DNA of 45,918 nt from Clostridia bacterium (GTDB lineage Bacteria; Bacillota; Clostridia; UMGS1883; UMGS1540), in contig JAFSAU010000005.1 of the NCBI GenBank assembly GCA_017442155.1, positions 1 to 45,918 of the forward strand, read 5' to 3'. The stretch's first letter is position 1. Each line of letters starts with the position of its first letter. The notes beneath the pieces were generated by a model. It ran no database searches and had not been told where the DNA came from. It was given only the letters and a program-made list of their open reading frames with translations. Below, one piece after another: positions 16,889-25,686 of the stretch. Both the position numbers and the translations under genes were made by a program.

Positions 16889-16916
16889 TTGATTTTTTCT
16901 TTCTTTATGATATAAT
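16889..16916 (+). promoter_or_regulatory. Promoter of rho-radA
   Basis: TTGATT (16889-16894), 16 bp, TATAAT (16911-16916) with TGA just before it (extended -10). The leader of about 75 nt is very T-rich and contains a small GCCGC-CTT-GCGGC hairpin at 16964-16976. In E. coli rho is autoregulated through its leader; nothing here proves the same. Confidence 0.7.
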
Positions 16917-16999
16917 AATATTATACGCTATAGAGCTATCTCATTTATTTTTATTCTTTTTTCGCCGCCTTGCGGCAGAATCAGATGTTGGAGGACTAT

Positions 17000-18409
17000 A
17001 TGACGAAATCCGAATTAGAAGGAAAAACTCTATCCGAACTTCAGAAAATTGCCAAAGAATTCAGTATTAAGAATGTAACAAAATACCGGAAGCCGGAGCT
17101 TCTTGCAATTTTATGTGATGCCATGGACCGTTCAGAAGCAGAAGAAAAGACGGTACGGAGGAAATCGGCACCCAGACAAAAAAGACCGACTATAGAAGCA
17201 AAGAACCCGGAATCTTCCGCAAAGGCATCCACTCCGGAGAAACCTGGGGCAGGTACAGACGAAGCCCCACAAAAACGCGATTTCCCTGTGGAATCCGACC
17301 CAGCCGACGGTGTTCTCGAAATTCTTCCGGACGGATTTGGCTTTCTGCGCTGTGCCAATCTTCTCACCGGCACCAGGGATGTCTATGTTTCCCCCTCACA
17401 AATCCGTCGCTTTAATTTAAAAACCGGCGACTATGTGACAGGTAGGGCTAAGTTTCATAAGGATGGAGACAAGTTTCAGGCCCTGATTTTTGTAGAAACC
17501 GTCAATGGTGACGGCGTGGACAAGGCCATTCGTCGCCGTCCCTTTGAAACCCTTGTACCCATTTTCCCGGACACCCGGATTCCGCTCAGCACCGGCCAGA
17601 CAGACTTTTCCATGCGGCTGATTGATTTAATTGCCCCTATTGGGTATGGCCAGCGCGGTCTGATTGTGGCTCAGCCGAAAGCCGGTAAAACAACCATTCT
17701 GAAAAGTATTGCCAAAAGTGTTTCGCAAAACAAAGATGTGAAGCTCATCGTTTTACTGATTGACGAACGGCCGGAAGAAGTAACCGATATGCAGCGAAGC
17801 ATCGACGGCGAAGTGGTGTATTCCACCTTTGACGAGCCGCCGGAGCATCATATCAAGGTGGCAGAGCTGGTATTGGAACGGGCACAACGACTTGTGGAGC
17901 ACGGCAAGGATGTGGTAATTCTTCTGGACTCCATCACCCGCCTTTCCCGTGCATATAACCTGACGATTCCTCCTACGGGCAAAACCTTATCCGGCGGTCT
18001 CGACCCCGGGGCACTCCATAAACCGAAGCGGTTTTTCGGTGCCGCCCGGAATATTGAAAACGGCGGTAGCCTTACAATTCTGGCTACGGCACTGATTGAT
18101 ACCGGAAGCCGGATGGACGATATGATTTTTGAGGAATTCAAAGGCACGGGCAATATGGAAATCCATTTGGACCGTAAACTCAGTGAAAAACGGATTTTCC
18201 CGGCGATTGATATCAACAAATCCGGCACACGCCGTGAAGAGCTTCTTCTCTCGATGCGCGAAATGGAGGCCGTCTGGGCCATACGAAAAGCCTACAGCAA
18301 TCTCCCTATGCCGGACGTGACGGAGAATATTATCCAACGGTTGGTCTCCACAAAAACTAACGAAGAATTTATTGAAAAAACGATAAAATTATCGTTTACA
18401 AATGAGTAA
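17000..18409 (+). CDS. rho: Transcription termination factor Rho
   Basis: Hexameric RNA helicase that terminates transcription. The 469-residue protein has an N-terminal helical Rho-N motif ([11 protein letters not shown]). A basic, disordered insert of about 60 residues follows, common in Firmicutes and absent from E. coli. Next come the cold-shock-like RNA-binding domain ([14 protein letters not shown] at 104-117) and the ATPase domain with Walker A A-G-K-T-T near 228-232. The R-M-D-D and [10 protein letters not shown] motifs are also present. The ATG at 17000 has GGAGG 5 nt upstream; an upstream in-frame TTG adds ten residues with no support. It is followed after 6 nt by radA. Confidence 0.96.
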   Translation: MTKSELEGKTLSELQKIAKEFSIKNVTKYRKPELLAILCDAMDRSEAEEKTVRRKSAPRQKRPTIEAKNPESSAKASTPEKPGAGTDEAPQKRDFPVESDPADGVLEILPDGFGFLRCANLLTGTRDVYVSPSQIRRFNLKTGDYVTGRAKFHKDGDKFQALIFVETVNGDGVDKAIRRRPFETLVPIFPDTRIPLSTGQTDFSMRLIDLIAPIGYGQRGLIVAQPKAGKTTILKSIAKSVSQNKDVKLIVLLIDERPEEVTDMQRSIDGEVVYSTFDEPPEHHIKVAELVLERAQRLVEHGKDVVILLDSITRLSRAYNLTIPPTGKTLSGGLDPGALHKPKRFFGAARNIENGGSLTILATALIDTGSRMDDMIFEEFKGTGNMEIHLDRKLSEKRIFPAIDINKSGTRREELLLSMREMEAVWAIRKAYSNLPMPDVTENIIQRLVSTKTNEEFIEKTIKLSFTNE

Positions 18410-18415
18410 AACAAT

Positions 18416-19783
18416 ATGAAAAGTAAAACGACTTTTATCTGCCAGGAGTGCGGATATACCTCTCAAAAATGGCTCGGCAAGTGTCCGGGCTGTGAAAACT
18501 GGAATACGATGCTGGAAGAAACAGTTGTTCCCGCCGCAAAGGGAGACCCTTTGTTTACTACCGGTGCAGACCCGGTTTCTATACGGGCAATTACCGCCGA
18601 CCGGGAGGGCACACGGCTTGGAACAGGCGTCGGAGAGCTGGACCAGGTTCTCGGAGGCGGTCTTGTCACCGGCTCTCTGGTGCTGGTGGGCGGTGAGCCG
18701 GGCATCGGCAAATCCACGCTCTTACTACAAATCTGCTCTGCCCTTTCCTCCTACGGAAATGTTCTCTATATCTCTGGCGAGGAATCGGAACGTCAGCTGA
18801 AGCTTCGGGCAGACCGGTTGTCTATTCATGCAGACAATCTGTATATTCTGAGTGAAACGAATATTGACGCGGCACTTATACATATGAAGTCCCTTTCCCC
18901 CGCCGTAGTCATTGTAGACTCTGTGCAGACCATGTTCACGCCCTCCGCGTCCAGTGCCAGCGGCAGCGTGACGCAGGTGCGCGAAATCACACTCAGGCTA
19001 ATGCGCTTTGCCAAGGAAACCGGTACGGCCGTTTTTCTGGTAGGGCACGTAACAAAGGAAGGGTCCATTGCAGGCCCAAGGGTGCTGGAGCACATGGTAG
19101 ACTGCGTTCTGTACTTTGAAGGAGACCGTCATCAATCCTACAGAATTTTACGAGCCGTAAAGAACCGCTTTGGTTCCACAAATGAAATCGGCGTTTTTGA
19201 CATGGGCGAAAAAGGGCTTACGGAGGTACTGAATCCTTCGGCCATGCTCCTTTCCGAACGTCCGGAGGATGCTCCCGGGTCAGCAGTTCTGTGTTCTCTC
19301 GAAGGCTCACGGCCGCTTCTTGCCGAGGTACAGGCCCTCGTAGCTCCCACCGGCTTTGGGATTCCACGGCGCATGGCTTCCGGCATTGACCTCGGACGAA
19401 TGAATCTTCTCATTGCCGTTTTAGAAAAACGGGTGGGGTTGAATTTGCAGAATCAGGATGTTTACGTCAATGTTATCGGAGGTCTTCGGATTGATGAACC
19501 GGCCGCAGACCTTTCCATTGCCGCCGCCATTGTTTCCAGTTGCAAAGCTGTAACCATACCGCCGCACATGGTTTTTCTCGGCGAAATCGGTCTTACAGGG
19601 GAGCTTCGTTCTATCGCTCATGCAGAAAAAAGGGTGGCAGAATCAATTCGTATGGGATTTCGGGACATTGTACTTCCGCAAGAGAATGCCAAAGCACTTC
19701 GTTCTCCCGATTCCTCCGTGCGTTTTCTCTCTGCCGGAACTGTTAAAGAAGCCTTGTCCCATCTGAAAACCGCAAAAAGATAG
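18416..19783 (+). CDS. radA: DNA repair protein RadA
   Basis: A RecA-like, DnaB-type helicase that promotes branch migration in recombinational repair. The 455-residue length is standard. The zinc finger is C9-x2-C12 and C23-x2-C26. The Walker A is G-E-P-G-I-G-K-S-T at 93-101, the RadA-specific K-N-R-F-G-S motif is near residue 245, and the C-terminal Lon-protease-like domain ends with the E-K-R-V motif. It starts 6 nt after the rho stop with no clear ribosome binding site, so it probably relies on coupled translation. The start was kept because the zinc finger follows at once. Confidence 0.96.
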   Translation: MKSKTTFICQECGYTSQKWLGKCPGCENWNTMLEETVVPAAKGDPLFTTGADPVSIRAITADREGTRLGTGVGELDQVLGGGLVTGSLVLVGGEPGIGKSTLLLQICSALSSYGNVLYISGEESERQLKLRADRLSIHADNLYILSETNIDAALIHMKSLSPAVVIVDSVQTMFTPSASSASGSVTQVREITLRLMRFAKETGTAVFLVGHVTKEGSIAGPRVLEHMVDCVLYFEGDRHQSYRILRAVKNRFGSTNEIGVFDMGEKGLTEVLNPSAMLLSERPEDAPGSAVLCSLEGSRPLLAEVQALVAPTGFGIPRRMASGIDLGRMNLLIAVLEKRVGLNLQNQDVYVNVIGGLRIDEPAADLSIAAAIVSSCKAVTIPPHMVFLGEIGLTGELRSIAHAEKRVAESIRMGFRDIVLPQENAKALRSPDSSVRFLSAGTVKEALSHLKTAKR

Positions 19784-19862
19784 TCAATTTCTTTTCTGCA
19801 TCAGGGGCCACAAATACTCACTGTACTTATATATGAATATATATATGCAATACACATCATCG

Positions 19863-19893
19863 GCACCGCAAAAGCCAGATGCTTTTGTGGTGC
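19863..19893 (+). terminator. Hairpin after rho-radA in a 302 bp gene-free stretch
   Basis: GCACCGCAAAAGC (19863-19875) pairs with GCTTTTGTGGTGC (19881-19893) with one G-T wobble. The T run after it is poor, so termination could need another factor. The surrounding gap, 19784-20085, also has an AT-rich ATATAT tract near 19830-19850 and the lipoprotein promoter; I see no gene in it. Confidence 0.6.
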
Positions 19894-20025
19894 TCATTGT
19901 TTCATAAGTATAATTTTTATGCCTCCGGAAAAGACTTTTTTCTAAAAAATTTAATTATCCGAAAGAAAATCGAAAAAGAAAAAAAGCGAAATGAAAAAAA
20001 TTGATTGGAAAAAGTCAAAATAATA

Positions 20026-20054
20026 TTGTAATTTTCTTCAAAAAATGATATACT
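20026..20054 (+). promoter_or_regulatory. Promoter of the lipoprotein-sugar kinase operon
   Basis: TTGTAA (20026-20031), 17 bp, TATACT (20049-20054) within AAAAATGATATACTG, an extended -10. The same 15-mer block recurs at the promoters near 185 and 37200, apart from flanking bases. Confidence 0.75.
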
Positions 20055-20085
20055 GTATAAAAATAATACAGAAAGGATTTTTTTA

Positions 20086-20817
20086 ATGAAAAAAACAATT
20101 TTACTTCTGAGCATTTTCTGCTTACTTCTTTCCGGCTGTTCTTCCAAAACGAATAATGAACCGGCTGAAACAATGCCGGCTGAAAGTATGGCTCCGGCCG
20201 AATCTGCAGAGGATGATGCCACCCCTTCGGAGATGCCGGCCGGACAGACAGCCAGCCCCACTGCCACTCCTGCGGCGGCAGAAAATAATACGCCGCTTTC
20301 ACAGATGTATGTGGATATCATTAAAAGCGGTGACTATTTTATGAAAGCAAAGGTGCAGGCCGCGTCTGGCGTTAGTGAATTTGCCGTATCGGTAAATCAG
20401 GAAAGTACCGCCATGGAAACGGAAACGGACGGCGTTTTATATACTGTTGTTATCCGCGACGGTGTTACCTACATGATAAACCATGAAAGCAAAATGGTTA
20501 TTACAAGCAGTGCGGACGTGGCCGGCTCCGCCAGCAACATGGCGGCCGATGCTCTTTCCACCGAAGAAATCACCTACACCGGAAAAGGAACAGCTACGTT
20601 TAACGGCGCATCCTGTTCGTACGAGGAATATAAAAACCCTGCCGGAGGCACGATGCGGTTCTATTTCAGAAATTCAGCTCTTGTCGGCATAGAAAATGTA
20701 GCTGACAGCCTGACTACAACATATTTTATTGAAGAAATTTCCGCAGGCCACCGCGCCGGAATGCATGAAATTCCGGCGGACTACCAGCTTCTGGACATGG
20801 CGGCACTTGGCGGCTGA
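20086..20817 (+). CDS. Secreted lipoprotein of unknown function
   Basis: A 243-residue protein with a lipoprotein signal peptide: K-K-T start, hydrophobic core, and lipobox L-L-S-G-C with the lipidated cysteine at residue 18. Residues 20-70 form an acidic Pro/Ala/Glu linker with repeated P-A-E-S-type units. Residues 80-243 form a beta-rich domain that recalls LolA/LppX-like or outer-surface lipoproteins (Y-T-V-V-I-R-D-G-V-T-Y-M-I-N), but I cannot name the family. It starts after AGAAAGGA and ends 17 nt before the kinase gene, in one operon with it. It has no solute-binding-protein features, so it should not be taken as the operon's sugar receptor. Confidence 0.75.
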   Translation: MKKTILLLSIFCLLLSGCSSKTNNEPAETMPAESMAPAESAEDDATPSEMPAGQTASPTATPAAAENNTPLSQMYVDIIKSGDYFMKAKVQAASGVSEFAVSVNQESTAMETETDGVLYTVVIRDGVTYMINHESKMVITSSADVAGSASNMAADALSTEEITYTGKGTATFNGASCSYEEYKNPAGGTMRFYFRNSALVGIENVADSLTTTYFIEEISAGHRAGMHEIPADYQLLDMAALGG

Positions 20818-20834
20818 TAAAAAAGGAGGAGATT

Positions 20835-22241
20835 ATGTATTTACTTGGCGTTGACATCGGCACCACTTCCATGAAAGCCGCCGTCTATGACGAAACAGGC
20901 GTAGAAAAAGGAAGTGTGCATCTGGAATATACCTTGAATTCCCGGGGCGACTTTGTGGAATTTGACCCGGAGGAATACTGGAACATGTTTCAGAAAGCAT
21001 ATAACACGCTTTCTGAGGGCATACACATTGACGCACTGTCCATCGACACCCAGTGCGAAACTCTGATACTGGCAGACGAAACGGGCGCGCCCCTCTGCGA
21101 TGCGATTGTCTGGCTCGACAACCGTGCAACAGCCGAGGCAGCAGGGATTGAAAAAACCTTCGGCACCGAAAAAGTGTATACCGTGACCGGCCAGCCGGAA
21201 ATTACGGCCACATGGCCCGCCGCAAAGCTGATGTGGGTCCGTCGCAACCAGCCGGAAATCTGGGGCAAGGTGCGGAAAATCTTCCTTCTTGAGGACTTTA
21301 TTCTGTACCGGCTTACCGGTCGGTTTGTGACAGAACGCACACTTCAGTCCTCTTCCCTTTACTTTGACATCCGTTCCGGTGATTGGTGGACCGAAATGCT
21401 TGATTTTGTGGGTATTTCAAAGGACATGCTTCCGGAGCTTCTGCATAGTGCAGAGCGGGTTGGTGAATACCAGGGTACAGCCGTAATTACCGGAGCCATT
21501 GACCAGATTGCCGGCGCAATCGGAGCCGGTGTTACCCGCAAGGGAACCATCAGTGAAATGACGGGTACAACCATGGTTATTTTTGCCGGAAGTGATTCGA
21601 TTCCACCCTATAATCCTGACAGCAAGGTGCCCTGTCACTATAATTATGACGATAAATACTGCCTGATGCTATGGACACCCACAGCAGGCATGACCCTTAA
21701 ATGGTTTAAAAATGCTTTCTGCGAAAATGAAAGCTTCGCAGACCTTGACAAGCTTGCAGAAAAGATTGCACCGGGCTGTGACGGCCTTACCATGCTCCCC
21801 CATCTCTGCGGATCGATGATGCCAAAATATAATCCGTCGGCACGGGGTGGCTTTTACGGTTTCAGTTTAGAACATACCCGCGGACACTTTGTGCGCAGTG
21901 TACTGGAAGCCGTGGCCTGTATGCTAAAGGAAAATCTGGAATACCTCGGTACATATGTGGAAGAAATCCGCTGTATGGGCGGCGGCGCAGCCAGTCCCTT
22001 ATGGAATCAGATAAAAGCGGATATGACCGGCAAAAGGCTTGTAACACTGCAAAACAAGGAAACAGCCTGCCTTGGCTCTGCGATTTTAGCCGGAGTTGGT
22101 GCCGGTATTTTTCAGGATGTGGATACTGCGGCAGAAAATATTGTTAAAATTGATAAGAGTTTTACACCGTCCGGTACGGATTACACAGAGGTTTATAACC
22201 GCTATCTGAACTTAGACGGACTTTTGAACACTGTAAAATAA
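20835..22241 (+). CDS. FGGY-family carbohydrate kinase, xylulokinase-like
   Basis: A 468-residue sugar kinase. The N-terminal phosphate-binding loop is L-L-G-V-D-I-G-T-T-S-M-K (3-14), the motif V-W-L-D-N-R-A lies at 92-98, and the catalytic Asp is D223 in G-A-I-D-Q-I-A-G-A-I-G. The C-terminal ATP-binding motif G-G-G-A-A-S-P-L-W-N-Q is near 382. It has AGGAGGAG upstream. FGGY kinases phosphorylate pentoses, hexuloses or glycerol. The neighbour downstream is an isomerase-like protein, so the pair fits aldose to ketose to ketose phosphate. The exact sugar is not readable from the sequence. Confidence 0.9.
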   Translation: MYLLGVDIGTTSMKAAVYDETGVEKGSVHLEYTLNSRGDFVEFDPEEYWNMFQKAYNTLSEGIHIDALSIDTQCETLILADETGAPLCDAIVWLDNRATAEAAGIEKTFGTEKVYTVTGQPEITATWPAAKLMWVRRNQPEIWGKVRKIFLLEDFILYRLTGRFVTERTLQSSSLYFDIRSGDWWTEMLDFVGISKDMLPELLHSAERVGEYQGTAVITGAIDQIAGAIGAGVTRKGTISEMTGTTMVIFAGSDSIPPYNPDSKVPCHYNYDDKYCLMLWTPTAGMTLKWFKNAFCENESFADLDKLAEKIAPGCDGLTMLPHLCGSMMPKYNPSARGGFYGFSLEHTRGHFVRSVLEAVACMLKENLEYLGTYVEEIRCMGGGAASPLWNQIKADMTGKRLVTLQNKETACLGSAILAGVGAGIFQDVDTAAENIVKIDKSFTPSGTDYTEVYNRYLNLDGLLNTVK

Positions 22242-22254
22242 GGGAGGACACGAA

Positions 22255-23610
22255 ATGAAAATTGGATTTATTGGTTTTGGGGAAGTTAACACCCCCATCG
22301 ACATCATCATCAGAAAATGTACTGACGCGAAAGCGGCCCTTCAAAGTGAAGGACTGGACCTGGTTTCCGTATTTCCCGTAACAGATGACCGGGAAGAGAA
22401 GGATATAGAGAAGGCTGTCTCGACGCTTTCAAATGAAAAGCTTGATGCACTTGTTGTCTGCATTGCCGGATGGATTCCTACACATGCGGTGATAAAAGTG
22501 ACGGAACATTTCCGTCATCTGCCCATGGCTCTCTGGGGGCTTTGCGGCTGGATGGAGGGCTCTCGTCTTGTAACAACTGCGGACCAGGCGGGCACCACTG
22601 CCCTTCGCAAAACCTTTGCCGACATGGGGTATACCTTCCATTATTTCTATGATATTATCGGAAAACCTTCCCGCGCAGGTGCTGTGGCAGATTATATGCG
22701 CGCCGCCGGTGCCGCGGCCACTATCCGGCACGAAAAGGCCGGCATGATGGGCTACCGGGATATGCAGCTTTACGGCACACTTTTTGACGGTGCCTCTTTA
22801 AAGAGAGAAATCGGTCCCGAGATTGAGACCTTTGAGATGCTGGAAGTACAGCAACGCTACGAAAAAATTACAGATGCTGAGAAGGAAGCTGTGATTGAAA
22901 ATGCCATGAAAAACTGGCACTTTTTAAAACCGGCACAGAAGGAAGGGATGATGCGGGCAGCCGGATATTATCTCGCACTGCGCGACATTATTGCCGAGCG
23001 GAACTATAAGGCTATTTCTCTTAAAGACGTGGACGGCATGAAGCAGCTTCTGGGCTTCCCCCCTGCACCGATTTTCATGCTCCTGGCAAACGAGCTGGGG
23101 ATTCCCACGGTGCCCGAAAATGATGCTCTCGGATGCATCACCCAAATGATGGTGAAGGCCCTCACCGGACAGATTGCCGCATATCTGGAATTTTATGAAT
23201 TTTTTGAGGACAGTGTGCTGGCCGGTGTGCCGGATTATATCCCTGCCGAAATTACCGACGGCGAAATTACCGTGATGCCCGCTGCTTTCGGGGAGCTTTC
23301 TGAGGGCATCCTGAATGTTTCCAAAGTAAAAACCGGTGAACTTACTATGTGCCGTCTTTTCTGTGAAAACGGAAAATATGCACTGCACATTGTAAAAGGA
23401 AACGGCAAGACGCCAATGCAATGGGAAGAAGCCGGATGGACCCAGCCCGCGCCGCAATTACCGGGTCTGCAGATTGAAATGTCCGATGTATCACACTTCG
23501 CTGAGAATGTGATGTGCCAGCACTACATCATTGCCTATGGCGACCAGGTAGAAAAGCTGAAATATCTCTGTGAAATTCTGCACATCGACGTTCTGGAAAG
23601 TGGTAAATAA
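22255..23610 (+). CDS. L-fucose/L-arabinose isomerase-fold protein
   Basis: A 451-residue protein of the fucose isomerase-like superfamily. The N-terminal Rossmann-like domain has I-G-F-I-G-F-G-E-V-N-T-P and C-I-A-G-W-I-P-T-H, then A-L-W-G-L-C-G. The central part has P-V-P-E-N-D-A-L-G-C-I-T type spacing (residues 280-298), where metal ligands lie in the family. A C-terminal beta-barrel follows. True isomerases here convert aldoses such as fucose, arabinose or xylose into ketoses; some members are inactive or act on other sugars. It follows the kinase by 13 nt with GGGAGG upstream. The catalytic class is likely, the substrate unknown. Confidence 0.8.
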   Translation: MKIGFIGFGEVNTPIDIIIRKCTDAKAALQSEGLDLVSVFPVTDDREEKDIEKAVSTLSNEKLDALVVCIAGWIPTHAVIKVTEHFRHLPMALWGLCGWMEGSRLVTTADQAGTTALRKTFADMGYTFHYFYDIIGKPSRAGAVADYMRAAGAAATIRHEKAGMMGYRDMQLYGTLFDGASLKREIGPEIETFEMLEVQQRYEKITDAEKEAVIENAMKNWHFLKPAQKEGMMRAAGYYLALRDIIAERNYKAISLKDVDGMKQLLGFPPAPIFMLLANELGIPTVPENDALGCITQMMVKALTGQIAAYLEFYEFFEDSVLAGVPDYIPAEITDGEITVMPAAFGELSEGILNVSKVKTGELTMCRLFCENGKYALHIVKGNGKTPMQWEEAGWTQPAPQLPGLQIEMSDVSHFAENVMCQHYIIAYGDQVEKLKYLCEILHIDVLESGK

Positions 23611-23623
23611 GGGGGCAGTTTTT

Positions 23624-24391
23624 TTGGAGTATAATGCAGAACAAAGGAAAGAAAAAATTCTGGAGCTTCTGAACGAATCGGGAAAGGTCCGCGTGTCTGA
23701 CCTTTCCCGTATGTTTCATATTTCAGAGGTGACAATCCGCATTGATTTAGCGGATTTGGAATCCCATGGGCTTCTCTCGCGTGTTCATGGAGGTGCCGTG
23801 AGTTCCTATAAAAACTATTATAATATGAATTTTATCCAGCGTTCCGGCACAAACGAGTCGGAAAAACGTGCGATTGCTGAATATGTGGCAACAACGGTGC
23901 GTGATAATGATACTGTTATGATGAATGCGGGAACTACCACATTATTTACTCTTCGTGCCTTGAATTCCCGGCAAAATATCAGTATAGTCACAAATTCTAT
24001 TGCCATTGCGCTGGAGGCCTCCGGCAACTCGAATTTCAACGTGGTGCTTCTGGGTGGACTTGTCAATACAAAATACCAGTTCACCTATGGCGATGATGCT
24101 CTGCATCAGCTAAGCCATTATCATGCCGACAAACTCATTTTATCCGTGGACGGTATCCATGCTGAAACAGGGTTCTCAACCTATTACAATCAGGAGGCTG
24201 AAATTTGCCGTCGGATGCTCCGGCTTTCGGAAAGCGCGGTTATTGCCGCTGACTATACGAAAATCGGACGAACAGCACTTACGGCCATTGCCCCTATAAA
24301 TACCGCTGAAATCCTGGTTACGAACAAAACTGCACACCGGGATGACCTGGAGACAATTCAAGCAGCCGGGCTCCACATCATCACTGTTTAA
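23624..24391 (+). CDS. DeoR/GlpR-family transcriptional regulator
   Basis: A 255-residue sugar-phosphate-sensing repressor. The N-terminal winged helix has the family signature V-R-V-S-D-L-S-R-M-F-H-I-S-E-V-T-I-R-I-D-L and then L-S-R-V-H-G-G-A. The DeoR-type sensor domain follows, with N-A-G-T-T-T-L-F-T-L and I-V-T-N-S-I-A-I-A. I place the start at TTG 23624, which has GGGGG 9 nt upstream; in-frame starts further upstream lie inside the isomerase gene. It is the last gene of the kinase-isomerase operon, so it most likely represses that operon in response to a phosphorylated intermediate. Confidence 0.88.
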   Translation: MEYNAEQRKEKILELLNESGKVRVSDLSRMFHISEVTIRIDLADLESHGLLSRVHGGAVSSYKNYYNMNFIQRSGTNESEKRAIAEYVATTVRDNDTVMMNAGTTTLFTLRALNSRQNISIVTNSIAIALEASGNSNFNVVLLGGLVNTKYQFTYGDDALHQLSHYHADKLILSVDGIHAETGFSTYYNQEAEICRRMLRLSESAVIAADYTKIGRTALTAIAPINTAEILVTNKTAHRDDLETIQAAGLHIITV

Positions 24392-24428
24392 ATCCATAAA
24401 AATGCAATGTTTTCATATGTTTTTGTAA

Positions 24429-24457
24429 TTTACAAGCTGCACTTTTTCTGTTATACT
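24429..24457 (+). promoter_or_regulatory. Promoter of the oxidoreductase gene
   Basis: TTTACA (24429-24434), 17 bp, TATACT (24452-24457) with TGT before it (extended -10). It lies 33 bp upstream of the ATG at 24490. Confidence 0.75.
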
Positions 24458-24489
24458 AAGGAAAACATTTTTTGAAAGGATTCGAGAAC

Positions 24490-25611
24490 ATGAATAAAGT
24501 TCGTTACGGTATTATAGGTCTTGGCGTTATGGGGACCGGGCACGCAAAATATCTCTCTGCCGGAGAGGACCCGAATGCCGTGCTGGCCGCAGTATGCGAC
24601 AACAGCCCATCCGCTTTGGAAAAAGCAGAAAAAACCTTTGGTGTTCCCGGCTTTGCAGATTATAAGGAAATGTATGCATCGGGTCTGATTGATGCCGTGC
24701 TTATTGCAACGCCCCATTATTCCCATTCAGAAATGACGGTTGAAGGTTTTAAGGCCGGACTGCACGTCCTGTCAGAAAAGCCCGCCGGCGTATATACTGC
24801 CCAGGTCCAGGAAATGAACGATGCGGCGGCGAAGTCAGATAAGAAATTCGGAATCATGTTTCTGATGCGTCTCTACCCTGCCTTTGCGAAAGTCAAAAAG
24901 CTTTTAGAGGATGGCGAGCTTGGTGCTATCAAACGCGTCAGCTGGGTCGTTACCGACTGGTATCGCCCCCAGGCCTATCACAATTCCTCTCCCTGGCGTG
25001 GCACCTGGGACGGAGAAGGCGGAGGCCTTCTGATAAATCAGTGCCCGCATGACCTGGATTTATGGCAATGGTTTTTTGGAATGCCGGATTCCGTATACGC
25101 CAAAATTGCTTTTGGAAAATATTATGATATTGACGTTGAAGATGAAGTGACAGCTTTCCTGTCTCACCCCGGTTTTACAGGAACGTTTATCGCCTCAACC
25201 GGAGAAGCTCCCGGCACAAACCGCCTGGAAATTGCAGGTGATATGGGTAAGCTTGTACTGACCGACAACTCAAAACTTGAATTTTACCGGAACATCATTT
25301 CCGAACGGGAATATAATCGCACGAATACCTCTTCCATGGCAAAACCGGAGTGCTGGAAATGCGAAATCCCGATTACCGGTGAAAATCTTGCCCATAAGGC
25401 TGTTACAAGAAACTTTTCAGAAGCTGTTCTATTTGACAAGCCGCTTTTGATTCCCGGTGAAGAAGGTATGAAATCACTTCAGATTTCCAATGCCATGCAC
25501 CTCTCGGCCTGGACCGGCTCAGAAATCAGTCTACCGGTAGACGGTGACCTCTATTACAAAATGCTGCAGGACAAAATTAAAAATGCAAATCGAAAGGTAT
25601 TTAATAAATAA
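24490..25611 (+). CDS. Gfo/Idh/MocA-family oxidoreductase
   Basis: A 373-residue NAD(P)-dependent sugar or cyclitol dehydrogenase. It has the Rossmann motif G-L-G-V-M-G-T-G-H at the start, the S-E-K-P-A-G motif near residue 95 and the C-terminal domain motif Q-C-P-H-D-L-D-L-W-Q-W-F-F-G, whose His-Asp pair is the usual catalytic site. The ATG at 24490 has AAAGGA 9 nt upstream; a longer TTG start has no support. It has its own promoter downstream of the DeoR gene and ends in a strong terminator. Family members oxidise glucose, inositols or related sugars; the substrate here is unknown. Confidence 0.92.
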   Translation: MNKVRYGIIGLGVMGTGHAKYLSAGEDPNAVLAAVCDNSPSALEKAEKTFGVPGFADYKEMYASGLIDAVLIATPHYSHSEMTVEGFKAGLHVLSEKPAGVYTAQVQEMNDAAAKSDKKFGIMFLMRLYPAFAKVKKLLEDGELGAIKRVSWVVTDWYRPQAYHNSSPWRGTWDGEGGGLLINQCPHDLDLWQWFFGMPDSVYAKIAFGKYYDIDVEDEVTAFLSHPGFTGTFIASTGEAPGTNRLEIAGDMGKLVLTDNSKLEFYRNIISEREYNRTNTSSMAKPECWKCEIPITGENLAHKAVTRNFSEAVLFDKPLLIPGEEGMKSLQISNAMHLSAWTGSEISLPVDGDLYYKMLQDKIKNANRKVFNK

Positions 25612-25646
25612 CAAAAAAGTGTCCGCTTGGACACTTTTTTGTTATT
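25607..25646. terminator. Strong bidirectional terminator
   Basis: A perfect 18 bp stem (25607-25624 against 25629-25646) with a GCTT loop. The stem is GC-rich at the loop with six T/A pairs on each outer side, so it works for both converging genes. The left arm starts inside the oxidoreductase stop codon region. Confidence 0.92.
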
Positions 25647-25686
25647 CAAAATCATATTGCTCCAGAAGAATTTATGTGCGAAATCC

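Noticed and set aside
20086..20817. Solute-binding protein of an ABC sugar transporter
   Set aside because: It has a lipobox but is too short, has a long acidic linker, no periplasmic-binding fold motifs and no permease genes nearby.
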